Source: Actinomycetota bacterium
Lineage (GTDB): Bacteria; Actinomycetota; Thermoleophilia; Gaiellales; Gaiellaceae
Direction of reading: 5' to 3'
Length of the DNA: 36,467 bases
NCBI GenBank assembly: GCA_013696805.1
Contig: JACCXX010000019.1
Span: forward strand, 1-36,467
A model generated the notes under the pieces. It searched no databases, was not told the DNA's origin, and was given only the letters and a program-made list of their open reading frames with translations. The number at the start of each line of letters is the position of its first letter. Position 1 is the stretch's first letter. Below, piece after piece: positions 16,866 to 25,832 of the stretch. Both the position numbers and the translations under genes were made by a program.

Positions 16866-16917
16866 TTCCCGATTCGGGAACCCTCGAACGAGGGAGGGAT
16901 GGAGTCCTGCGAGGACT
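16866..16917 (-). promoter_or_regulatory. Three consecutive dyads in the leader of the second sigma gene
   Basis: TTCCCGATTCGGGAA (16866-16880), CCCTCGAACGAGGG (16881-16894), AGTCCTGCGAGGACT (16903-16917). Confidence 0.5.
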
Positions 16918-17127
16918 TGGGCAAAGTGCTGCTCCACTCTCCGCGGCTTAGCGCACAACCCGCGTGAGGCAGGCACCCCAGACCCTCGAACGGAGGCCGC
17001 CGCCGCATCGTTCTCGGCCGACCCAAGTAAGGATGCTGTAAGGGCGCCTAACTAGGCGCACACCCGCGCGTCGATACCTAGTAGGAGCCTTCCACGCTGT
17101 CTGGAAGAGCACTTAGCATCACCTGAT

Positions 17128-17922
17128 ATGTGTGGAATCGCCGGATATAGCCTGGATCGCTCGAGCCGCGTCTCGCGGACTCTGGCTGCTCAGGCGCTCC
17201 TGGCGGCGATCGCCGAGCGTGGCGCCGATGCTGTCGGCTATGCGCACCGGGGAATTGACGGAGCCGTTGTCGTCCACAAGCAGCGCACCGGGGCGAGCGC
17301 CTTTCTCGACCGCATCTCAATGCCGTGGGAGACCACGCAGGCGCTCATCCACGTGCGCGACTACACCAAAGGCCATCCGACGATCGGGGCGAACAACCAT
17401 CCCGTTCGCCACGGAAGCGTCGTGGGAGTCCACAACGGCATCATCCTGAACGACGAGGAGATCTTCGCGCGGCACAGGTTCGAACGAGCCGCCCCTCGCA
17501 TGACCGTGGACACCGAGGCGATCTTGGCGGTTGCGGAGGAGTCGGACTCGAGCGCCGAGGCGCTCGAGGAGCTTTGTGGCTCCATGGCAACGGCCTGGCT
17601 CGATGAGCGCCGACCCGACACGCTCTTCGTAGCGCGCGGCGTCGGCCGGCCCATCTGGGTTGGAACCGGCTCACGTGAGACCTTCTTCGCGTCGACGAAG
17701 CACGCGCTCGAGGTGCTGGAGAAGTACCTGGGCCTTCGACTTCGGAAGCGCGAGGTCGGAGAGGGCACGTTGCTTGCCCTCGAGCACGGGAAGCTTGTTC
17801 GCACCGACCGGTTCCAGCCTAATCGCGAGTTCGAGGAGACCGCTCTCCCCGCTGTGCGCGCCCCGCAGGAGCGCGTCGCGTGCCTGCGCCGTCTAGCCGC
17901 GATTGCGGCTGCGCTTGGCTAG
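17128..17922 (+). CDS. Stand-alone class II glutamine amidotransferase (Ntn-type glutaminase) domain protein
   Basis: N-terminal MCGIAGY nucleophile Cys; GANNHPVRHGSVVGVHNGIILND; no synthetase domain in 264 aa. Confidence 0.85.
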   Translation: MCGIAGYSLDRSSRVSRTLAAQALLAAIAERGADAVGYAHRGIDGAVVVHKQRTGASAFLDRISMPWETTQALIHVRDYTKGHPTIGANNHPVRHGSVVGVHNGIILNDEEIFARHRFERAAPRMTVDTEAILAVAEESDSSAEALEELCGSMATAWLDERRPDTLFVARGVGRPIWVGTGSRETFFASTKHALEVLEKYLGLRLRKREVGEGTLLALEHGKLVRTDRFQPNREFEETALPAVRAPQERVACLRRLAAIAAALG

Positions 17923-18600
17923 CCGCCCTTCAGGTGACACCTTCACACCCTGCTCGCCCAGCCGCTCCGACACCAGGTACTGAAACGTCGACCATGCCCC
18001 GGGACCGGGCTCGAGCATCCGGTAGACCTGCCACTCGGTAAGCATGGTCCCGTCTCCCCCACGCCGGGCCTCCCCCCAGTCGGCGAACTTCGGCAGCCGG
18101 CCAAGCCTCTTTGCCAACCCGGCGCCCTGTTCGATCGCGCGCTCGAGGCGCTCTTCGCCGACCGGCACGTCGAAGCCGGCCTCACGTAGGGCCGCCGTCA
18201 ACGATCCGAACGTGTGCCAGTAGAGAGACTTGGAAGGCATCGAAGCGCGGTGCTCGTCGAGGTCGCGGGCCGTCGGCGTTCGTTTGAGCTCCTCGCCGAG
18301 CTCCCGTAGGAGCCGTACGAGGTCCTCCCGCGTAGCGAACCGGCGAGGGACGAGCCCTGCCTGGCGCTTGGCCTTGTTCCAGCTCCCGAAGTGCTGGATG
18401 ACGGTCTGCGGGTGCACCGTGGTCTGCGCGTCAGCCTCGAACTCGCGCATCGTCGGCGAACGGCCGAGCCGCTCGGCGCATTCCGCGAGCTGCTCGAGGA
18501 TCTGCTCGTCCGAGTAGCGGCGTCGAATTCCTGACTGGAACTCGGCTAAGCGCTCACGATCGATCTTTGCGAGGGCACGGTAGGCCCCCTTCCGGGGCAT
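17893..18600 (-). CDS. Homing-endonuclease-associated repeat (HNH_repeat-like) protein without a nuclease domain
   Basis: Two clear repeats (LAECAERLGRSPTMREF...HFGSWNKAKRQAGL; LRELGEELKRTPTARDL...TFGSLTAALREAGF) and a third divergent copy. Confidence 0.7.
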   Translation of the reverse strand: MPRKGAYRALAKIDRERLAEFQSGIRRRYSDEQILEQLAECAERLGRSPTMREFEADAQTTVHPQTVIQHFGSWNKAKRQAGLVPRRFATREDLVRLLRELGEELKRTPTARDLDEHRASMPSKSLYWHTFGSLTAALREAGFDVPVGEERLERAIEQGAGLAKRLGRLPKFADWGEARRGGDGTMLTEWQVYRMLEPGPGAWSTFQYLVSERLGEQGVKVSPEGRLAKRSRNRG

Positions 18601-18657
18601 GGCAAATAGAATAGAGCAGAGTACGCCGTTTGCAAAGGGGTCGTAAGAAAGTGTCTT

Positions 18658-21408
18658 CTATGAGGCTGCTGCGGCCAAGTCGAGCCGTGCCTGCTCGTCC
18701 GCCAGGATCTCCGGCGGCAGCACGCCCTCCAGAGCGTCCACGCAACGCGGGCAGAACTGTGTTCCCGCGGCCTTCTTGAGCTCGTCCATCGCCTCCAGCG
18801 CGGGTCGGGCCGCGCGGTAGATGCGGGTTGTCAGCATGGAGTCGAGCGCATCAGCGACGTGGATGATCCGTGCGCCGAGCGGGATCTCCTCCCCCTTCAG
18901 CGCATCTGGATAGCCGGTGCCGTCGAAGCGCTCGTGGTGATGGCGAATCGCAGGCACGGCGTCGTTCAAGAACCCGAGGCGGTCGATGATGCGTGCGCCC
19001 TCGTCCGAGTGGCGCTGCATGAGCGTCCATTCCTCTTCCGTCAACACGGCCGGCTTCAGCAGGATCGCGTCTGGAACGGCGAGCTTGCCGATGTCGTGGA
19101 ACAGAGCCGCGTGACCGAGGAGGTCGAGCTCGCCCCGCGAAAGCCCTAGCTTGCTGCCGATGGCCAGAGCGAGCTGCTGCACGCGGCGTGAATGGCCGGC
19201 AGTGTAGGCATCGCGCGCGTCGACCGTGGCCGAGAGGCTCTCCATGGCAGCCGTCGAGCGTTCCTTCAAGAGCTTGTTGGCGCGCTCGAGAGAGACATTC
19301 TGCGTCTGAATGGTTTCCGCTGCTTCTCGAAGCTTCTGGGCGCTCTTCTGCGTGTGCCGCAGGTATGTCTCCTGTGTCCTGCGCATCAGCAGGAGAGGCA
19401 CTGCGAAGACGGCGAGGGCGTAGAGACCCGCTGCGTGGTAGGCGATCGCCATGACGCCGCCGACGAAGCCGTAGACGACCCAGTGCGGCGCCAGCCAGGC
19501 AAAGCGTTCGTGCCAGGCGGCCCACCAGCGCTGGTGACCCTCCATGGCCATCGCCAGGCTCGTGAGACCCGTATTGACGGCGAAGTAGGTGAGGCCGGCT
19601 GCGAGGCCCGCAGCGGCGGTCACGAACTCACCGAGGGGCCCCTCGAAGCCCAGGGCAAAAACTCCTGCGGCCGCGAGCGAGGCTAGACAGAGCGAGCCGA
19701 TATTGAAGAGCACGTAGTGACCCGGGTAGCGTCGCGCGCTCCAGTGCACCGCTGCCGTAGTCACAGCCAGCGGTAGCGCAGCCCGAGGTCCGAAGAGGGC
19801 TGCTCCCGCTAGCGCGCCCACGGCGCTGACCGAGATCGAGCCGTCATCAACCTCGAGGGCCAGCGCCTCTCCAAGGCCGACGAGCACGACGAGCGCGACC
19901 AGGGCGAAAAAATGCTGGTTGCTTCCGAAAGCGAGCCCGAAGGCTCCCGCGCCGATGCCGACCGCCGTCACGAGTGAGACGACGGCTGCCAGTGGACGTG
20001 ATTGCAGGAAGCTCGGCCCGTGCACGACGTGCGCCCGCGGATGACGCCGCTCCTCGGGCGGAATCGCCTCGACGGCCGGGGGCAACGGAGTGGTGTGGTT
20101 ACCTGCCTGAGGTACCGCTACGAGCCGTGGCTTGCGGTCGACCGGGACCGCGAGGGGCTCCGAGCTCGCGTCGAGCACGCGGTTTCGGCCCTGGAGCTTG
20201 GCCCGGTAGACGGCAAGGTCTGCCTGGTGGATGAGCTCGTTGGCGTCTCCCCCGTCTCGCGGGAAAGTGGCGACGCCGAGCGAAATGGTCACGCGAATCG
20301 GCTGGCTTGACGTTTCGACGTCGATGGCGCGCGCGGCAACTGCCGCACGGATGCGCTCTGCGATCTCGAGCGCCTCCTCCGTGTCCGTCTCGGGAAGCAG
20401 GATGCTGAACTCCTCGCCACCGAACCGCGCCGGCACGTCGTAATGGCGCAGTTCCAGGCGGAAGGTCTCGGCGATCCCCTTGAGCACGGCGTCGCCGGCG
20501 AGGTGTCCATAGGAGTTGTTGATGTCACGGAGCAGGTCGAGGTCGGCCATGAGCAACGCGAAGGGTCGGTCGAAGCGACTCGCTCGCGCTATTTCCTCCG
20601 CCAGCGCGACGCCGAAGTGGCGCGCGTTGAAGAGCCCTGTCTTGGGATCGACCCGCGCCTCGGCTTTGAGTTGAGGCACGCTCAGCGACCGGTGGATGAG
20701 GAGCACCGGGGCGATCGCGAAGGGGATCAGCCACGGGTTGAGGTTCCAGAACGTCGCGAGGACGACACCGAGGGCGGCCAGCACGAGCTCCGTCGAGAGG
20801 CTGTGGAACGAGAAGAGCCCCGAGTCCTTGATCGAGTGCCCACGGGCCAGCATGAGCATCGGAGCGAGTAGCGCGTGGTTCAGTCCGACGAGCACGAGCG
20901 ACGCGGCGCAGCCGGCAAGGGCGAAGCGCAGCTCGCCGTTCGCGACCAGCTCGTCGCCGCGCAAAACGAGTCGCGCACTTCCCCACGCTGCAAGCGTCGC
21001 GAGGATGTAGTTCGAGATGTTGAAGGACTCGATATACCAAGCCGTTCGGTTCTTCAACCAGGCCGGGATGTGTTGAACGATCGCGACCAGCGCGACCAGC
21101 TCCGGCGGAAGCAGGAGGACGGCGGGGACGAGGAACACATTCGTCGCGTGGTACGACTGGTTCCTCGGCGTCTTGACGAGGAGCACCTGAGCCAGCGCCG
21201 TCGCCGTGGCGAGCAAGAGGAACGTCGCCCACAGACGCACGGGCTGCTGCTCGTGCTGGAGTCGACTCAGCACCGGGATAGCCACGGCAGCAGCCGCCAG
21301 GGCGATCGCGATCAGGTACGCGCGAGCAGGCGTCGAGAGGCGGGTTTTTCTCCCGTCGCGCGACCTAGGCCCACGGCCGAGCGCAAGCTCACTCGGAATC
21401 GCGCTCAA
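18658..21408 (-). CDS. Membrane c-di-GMP enzyme: TM module-GGDEF-TM module-HD-GYP
   Basis: RFGGEEFSILLP with I-site RHYD five residues upstream; FHDIGK and HHERFDGTGYP; two multi-TM regions. Confidence 0.9.
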   Translation of the reverse strand: MSAIPSELALGRGPRSRDGRKTRLSTPARAYLIAIALAAAAVAIPVLSRLQHEQQPVRLWATFLLLATATALAQVLLVKTPRNQSYHATNVFLVPAVLLLPPELVALVAIVQHIPAWLKNRTAWYIESFNISNYILATLAAWGSARLVLRGDELVANGELRFALAGCAASLVLVGLNHALLAPMLMLARGHSIKDSGLFSFHSLSTELVLAALGVVLATFWNLNPWLIPFAIAPVLLIHRSLSVPQLKAEARVDPKTGLFNARHFGVALAEEIARASRFDRPFALLMADLDLLRDINNSYGHLAGDAVLKGIAETFRLELRHYDVPARFGGEEFSILLPETDTEEALEIAERIRAAVAARAIDVETSSQPIRVTISLGVATFPRDGGDANELIHQADLAVYRAKLQGRNRVLDASSEPLAVPVDRKPRLVAVPQAGNHTTPLPPAVEAIPPEERRHPRAHVVHGPSFLQSRPLAAVVSLVTAVGIGAGAFGLAFGSNQHFFALVALVVLVGLGEALALEVDDGSISVSAVGALAGAALFGPRAALPLAVTTAAVHWSARRYPGHYVLFNIGSLCLASLAAAGVFALGFEGPLGEFVTAAAGLAAGLTYFAVNTGLTSLAMAMEGHQRWWAAWHERFAWLAPHWVVYGFVGGVMAIAYHAAGLYALAVFAVPLLLMRRTQETYLRHTQKSAQKLREAAETIQTQNVSLERANKLLKERSTAAMESLSATVDARDAYTAGHSRRVQQLALAIGSKLGLSRGELDLLGHAALFHDIGKLAVPDAILLKPAVLTEEEWTLMQRHSDEGARIIDRLGFLNDAVPAIRHHHERFDGTGYPDALKGEEIPLGARIIHVADALDSMLTTRIYRAARPALEAMDELKKAAGTQFCPRCVDALEGVLPPEILADEQARLDLAAAAS

Positions 21409-21587
21409 CGAAGCCTCACAGTCGCTCGCTCACACCGCATGTGTCCGATATCTCCTTGTCCCTCTTTGAAGGGGCCGCAGAAGTAAGACCTGATCTCAAG
21501 GTAGGCAGACGGCATGTGACTGCCATCCCCCATCCGAGTGAGACCCGGGGCCGGCCACAAGGGCAGACCCCGAATCACATGGTCGGA

Positions 21588-23429
21588 TTAAGGGAGTGCG
21601 GGTGGTGCCGGCGGTTCCAACAGGGCCGGGATGTCGAGGTCTGGGTCGGCGGCCGCAGCCGCCTCTCCTTCCGGAGTCAGGACGTAATCACCCGTCGGAG
21701 CTGCGACTTCGCCTTCGGCGTTGTCCTCGAAGCTGACATCAGCAGCCGCCAGGGCGTCGCTCCAGGTGACGTCGTGCCAGGTGACGTCACTCCAGGTCAC
21801 GTCACTCCAGGTCACGGACGACCAGGATGCGTCGCTCCAGGTGACGTCCGACCAGGAAGCCGAGTCCCAGGAAGCGTTCGCCTTGGCCACGTCCGACCAG
21901 CTCGCCGCGTCGAACACAGGCGCCTTGACGCCGGTCGCATCGGGCACGACGAACCGGTTCAGCGCCAGGTTCGGGTTGCCGGGCATGGTGACCACAGCGG
22001 ACCGAGAGGCGTTGACCTCGCCCACGCCGGCCGCGCCGGTCAGGCCTTCTTCGCGCACGAAGCGAGCACGCTGCATGAGAGCACCCTTCACCTGGTCAGG
22101 AGTCCAGTTCGGCTTCCTGGCCAGGATCTGAGCAGCCGCGCCCGCGACGATCGGAGCCGCGAACGACGTCCCCGAGAGCCGCATGTAGGTGGGAGCGACG
22201 ACGTTGTCGGGCTTCGCCAGCTTCAGCGTTCCATTCGCCGGCACCGGGCCGATCATGTAGCGGCCAGCCGCCGAGATCTCCGGCTTGCGGAAACCGTCGA
22301 GAGTGGAGCCGTAGGCCGACCAAGACGGAGCCTCGTGCTTCCTCGGGTTCGTTGAGCCCTCGAGGTCGATGGCGCCGACCGTGATCACGAAGGGGTCGTT
22401 GCCGGGTGCGTACGGAACGCCGCTCGGCCCATCGGTCCTGCCGTAGTTACCGGCAGCCACGACGACGACCACGTTGCTGAACCAAAGTTTCTCGACCGCC
22501 TTGTCCAGCGGATCCTTGGTGAAGTTGCTCGGCGTCGTCGAATGGAGCGAGAAGTTGACTACGCGGATGTTGTATTCCGTGCGGTTGTCAGAGATCCACT
22601 CGGCAGCCGCGATCACGTCGCTCGTCCGTGCCATTCCGCTGTCATCCATGACGTCGAGCGAGATGACATTCGCCTGAGGAGCGGAGCCGGCGTAATCGGG
22701 CGCGCTACCCGCTGCGATGCCAGCCACAAACGTTCCGTGCCCGCGGCCATCGCCCGCCGAGTTGTTCGGCAAGCTCGTCAGGGTCACGTCCCTGATGACG
22801 CGGGCACCCATGTCGAAGTCGGCCCGGTTCTTGTCGATGCCGGAGTCGACGATCGCAATCGTCGGCGTGTTCGCCGTCGTGATCTGTTCCTCCGACCAGA
22901 ACGGACGGACGCCCGACGCGGTCGGCCACAGCTGCTTCGAGCTCAGCACGGAGCCGGACAGCTCGACCTTCGAGTCGTGCGTGATCGTCAAGCCCGGAGT
23001 CTTCGCCATCGTCGAGATCTTCTTCGCCTTGACGGTCACGGCAACCGAGTTGATGAACTTGTACGAACCCGTGAGGCCTTCTCGATCGAGGCTGCTGTCC
23101 ATTCGGTCGGCGTGCCCGAACGCATTTTGAGCGTCGTTCACGCCCTCCGAGCTCTGAATAATCGCCTTGACCAGCTTATTCGGCTCGGTAATCGCCATGC
23201 CCTCGAGGTACGGATCAATGTAGCTCGCCGCCGGCGGCGGTTTCCCCTGGTTCTCCCCGGCACCTGCGAGCGGCACAGCGGTCGCAACCAGAACGAGCAT
23301 GAACGCAGCGAAGCCCCGTCCGCCCTTGCCCCAGAGGGCATTGGCGCGCGAGTCCCCGCCGCGGTTCCCCGTTCCCCACAAGGCACTCGACCGGCCCTGC
23401 CCGCCAGTGCCGCCAGTTTCTCTAGACAT
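21588..23429 (-). CDS. S8 family serine peptidase with C-terminal Trp-pentad (WSDVT) repeat tail and N-terminal ALWG motif pair
   Basis: Triad motifs AIVDSGID, GHGTFVAGI, LSGTSFAAPIVAGAAA; start ATG 23429 with GAGGAG upstream; ASWSDVTWSDASWSSVTWSDVTWSDVTWHDVTWSD. Confidence 0.9.
   Translation of the reverse strand: MSRETGGTGGQGRSSALWGTGNRGGDSRANALWGKGGRGFAAFMLVLVATAVPLAGAGENQGKPPPAASYIDPYLEGMAITEPNKLVKAIIQSSEGVNDAQNAFGHADRMDSSLDREGLTGSYKFINSVAVTVKAKKISTMAKTPGLTITHDSKVELSGSVLSSKQLWPTASGVRPFWSEEQITTANTPTIAIVDSGIDKNRADFDMGARVIRDVTLTSLPNNSAGDGRGHGTFVAGIAAGSAPDYAGSAPQANVISLDVMDDSGMARTSDVIAAAEWISDNRTEYNIRVVNFSLHSTTPSNFTKDPLDKAVEKLWFSNVVVVVAAGNYGRTDGPSGVPYAPGNDPFVITVGAIDLEGSTNPRKHEAPSWSAYGSTLDGFRKPEISAAGRYMIGPVPANGTLKLAKPDNVVAPTYMRLSGTSFAAPIVAGAAAQILARKPNWTPDQVKGALMQRARFVREEGLTGAAGVGEVNASRSAVVTMPGNPNLALNRFVVPDATGVKAPVFDAASWSDVAKANASWDSASWSDVTWSDASWSSVTWSDVTWSDVTWHDVTWSDALAAADVSFEDNAEGEVAAPTGDYVLTPEGEAAAAADPDLDIPALLEPPAPPALP
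21757..21930. repeat. 15-bp-period coding repeat array (Trp pentads)
   Basis: Repeated CCAGGTGACGTC-type units; nine Trp codons in 5-residue phase on the minus strand. Confidence 0.8.
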
Positions 23430-23613
23430 GCCACTCCTCATCCGCGCCGCAACGCGCAAATCCGCAGTACCCAAATCAGAATTTGGGCTGACCGTAGGTT
23501 CGCGGGAGTAGCGCACCATCACCCTTTCAGGGGAGAGCCGACCTGAAAACGAGCAAAGATCACTCGACAGAGGGATCTGGCGCTCTCCCTCAATTTCGGG
23601 ATACGCTCAGGCC

Positions 23614-24990
23614 GTGCGTCCGCACGTCCCCCTGGTAGCGGGAATTGCCGCTGCGCGCGCCGCTGCGGGACTGTCCAGGCTCGTGGGTGCGGGCGGCGGA
23701 ACGACGGTGCCCGGGAAGCTGCTCGCCCTGATCGATCCGAGCGCGGTTGACCGGCTCGCGGCTCGGCTCCCACTAGGGACGGCGCTCATCTCGGCCACGA
23801 ACGGTAAGACGACCACGGCGGCGATGACAGCGAAAATCCTCGCGCCTCGCGCGCGGCTCGCCTACAACCGCTCTGGTGCCAACCTCGTGTCAGGGGTGGC
23901 CTCTACGCTGCTCGCCGAGAGCGGCGCCGAGCTCGGGCTCTTCGAGGTGGACGAAGGTGCCTTTCCCGAGGTCGCGCAACGTGTCCGGCCGCGCGCGGTT
24001 TGTCTCGGGAACTTGTTTCGGGATCAGCTCGATCGTTACGGCGAGCTGGAGCTGATCGCGGAGCGCTGGCGGGCGGCGGTGCGCGATCTCCCCGAGACCA
24101 CCGCTCTCGTGGCGAACGGCGACGACCCTCAGGTGGGCGATCTCGCTCGCGAGCGCTCCGGCGCGGTCCTTTTCGGCCTCGACGATCCCAGACACGGCGC
24201 CACTGGCCTCTCGCACGCCGCCGACTCCAAATGGTGCCTCGTGTGCGGCCGGCCGTACCGCTACACCGCTGCGTATGTCGGCCACCTCGGCGATTACCAC
24301 TGCGAGAGCTGCGGACATCAGCGACCAGGGCTCGACGTGGCGGCCCGCTCGATCGAGCTCGACGGCCTGGAGAGCGTGGCGTTCGATCTAGTCACCCGCG
24401 AGGCGACTCGGCGAATTCGCCTGCGTCTGCCCGGTCTCTACAACGTCTATAACGCCGTCGCGGCCGCCACCCTCTCGATCACGCTCGGAGCGACCCTGGA
24501 CGAGGTTGAAGTAGGCCTCGAGAGCTTCAGCGCGGCTTTCGGACGCTTCGAACGCATCGAAATCGGCGACAGGCGGCTCCTCGTCCTCCTGATCAAGAAC
24601 CCGGCGGGCGCCAACGAGGCCGTACGCACGCTGGTCACCGGCGGGCCGCCCCGGCTGGCCGTCATCGCCCTGAACGACGCGATCGCGGACGGCCGCGATG
24701 TGTCCTGGATCTGGGATGTGGACTTCGAGCCGCTCTTCGACGGCCTCGATCGGCTCGTAGCGAGCGGTGACCGGGCCGCCGAGCTAGCTCTACGAGCCAA
24801 GTACGGCGGGGTCCCGGCCGATGTTGTGGAGCTGGAGACGGACTTGGGACGTGCTCTCGACCGGGGGCTCGCACTGACTGAGCCAGGCGGAGAGCTCGTC
24901 GTTCTGCCCACGTACACGGCGATGCTGGCCCTGCGAAAGATCGTCACCGAGCGCGGCTTCGTCCGCCCCTACTGGAAGCAGGCCGCGTGA
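23614..24990 (+). CDS. murT: Lipid II isoglutaminyl synthase, MurT subunit
   Basis: Mur ligase motif SATNGKTTTAAM; zinc ribbon CLVCG...CESCG; adjacent to gatD. Confidence 0.92.
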   Translation: MRPHVPLVAGIAAARAAAGLSRLVGAGGGTTVPGKLLALIDPSAVDRLAARLPLGTALISATNGKTTTAAMTAKILAPRARLAYNRSGANLVSGVASTLLAESGAELGLFEVDEGAFPEVAQRVRPRAVCLGNLFRDQLDRYGELELIAERWRAAVRDLPETTALVANGDDPQVGDLARERSGAVLFGLDDPRHGATGLSHAADSKWCLVCGRPYRYTAAYVGHLGDYHCESCGHQRPGLDVAARSIELDGLESVAFDLVTREATRRIRLRLPGLYNVYNAVAAATLSITLGATLDEVEVGLESFSAAFGRFERIEIGDRRLLVLLIKNPAGANEAVRTLVTGGPPRLAVIALNDAIADGRDVSWIWDVDFEPLFDGLDRLVASGDRAAELALRAKYGGVPADVVELETDLGRALDRGLALTEPGGELVVLPTYTAMLALRKIVTERGFVRPYWKQAA

Positions 24991-25736
24991 AGGTCGTCAT
25001 CGGGCACCTCTATCCGGACTACCTGAACATCTACGCCGACCGGGGCAACATCGCCGTCTTCGAGCGGCGTGCCGCCTGGCGTGGGATCGAGCTCGAGGTG
25101 GACGAGGTCGGGCCCGGAGACGAGGTGCGCCCTGGCGCTCACGATCTGCTCTACATCGGCGGCGGCCAGGACCGGGAGCAGGCGCTGATCGCACCGGATC
25201 TCGCCGCCAAGGGCGAGAGCGTGATGGCGGCCGTGCAGCGAGGAGCAGCCCTCCTTGCGGTCTGCGGCGGGTATCAGCTGCTCGGGCGGTTTTACCGCGA
25301 CCGTTCCGGAGCCGAGCTGCCGGGCGTCGGCCTCTTTCCCCTGTACACGGTGGCCGGCGAGCGGCGCATGATCGGAGACGTCCTGCTCGAGTGCGAGCTG
25401 GAGCCCGGGGCTCGGCGCACGCTTGCCGGTTTTGAGAATCACGCAGGCCGCACGTACCTCGACGAGGGAGCAGAACCGTTGGGGCGCGTGGTCGCGGGCT
25501 TCGGGAACGACGGCGAGAGCGGCCTCGAGGGCTGTCGTGTCGGGAGGGCGCTCGGGACGTATCTCCACGGCCCGCTGCTCCCGCGCAATCCGTGGCTCGC
25601 GGACTGGCTGCTCGCACAAGCTCTCCGGCACCGCCTGGGCGAGGCGCTCGCTCTTGAGGAACTGGAGGATTCGCTCGAGGCGGAGGCGCACGCAGTCTCG
25701 TCAGCCCGCGCGCACGAGCGCGGCGGCCGCTATTGA
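24987..25736 (+). CDS. gatD: Lipid II isoglutaminyl synthase, GatD glutaminase subunit
   Basis: LYIGGGQDREQ, LAVCGGYQLLG nucleophile Cys, GTYLHGPLLPRNP; GTGA overlap with murT. Confidence 0.92.
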   Translation: MKVVIGHLYPDYLNIYADRGNIAVFERRAAWRGIELEVDEVGPGDEVRPGAHDLLYIGGGQDREQALIAPDLAAKGESVMAAVQRGAALLAVCGGYQLLGRFYRDRSGAELPGVGLFPLYTVAGERRMIGDVLLECELEPGARRTLAGFENHAGRTYLDEGAEPLGRVVAGFGNDGESGLEGCRVGRALGTYLHGPLLPRNPWLADWLLAQALRHRLGEALALEELEDSLEAEAHAVSSARAHERGGRY

Positions 25737-25783
25737 CACCGAGGGTCAGGAGAGCTCGTCTATGACGTGGAGTGCATTTGGTC

Positions 25784-25832
25784 GCGGAAAGTGCGAAGCA
25801 CTTTGCGCGAGTCCCGGCCCGTGGGCCGGGAC
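25784..25832. terminator. Two tandem hairpins between convergent gatD and nudix genes
   Basis: AAAGTGC-GAA-GCACTTT (25788-25804) and GTCCCGGCCC-GT-GGGCCGGGAC (25811-25832); the second abuts the nudix stop codon. Confidence 0.6.

Noticed and set aside
15865-17055. 396-aa plus-strand ORF
   Set aside because: Antisense to the second sigma factor; no recognisable domain.
21409-21587. c-di-GMP (GEMM) riboswitch upstream of the GGDEF/HD-GYP gene
   Set aside because: Read in the minus orientation; small stems exist (GGCA/TGCC) but the conserved GEMM core sequences are not recognisable.
21757-21930. CRISPR-like or regulatory CRE-type (TGACGTCA) repeat array
   Set aside because: Period is 15 bp and in frame, with no unique spacers; explained by the Trp-pentad protein repeat.
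22542-23546. 334-aa plus-strand ORF opposite the second S8 protease
   Set aside because: Shadow ORF; no motifs and extreme Arg content.
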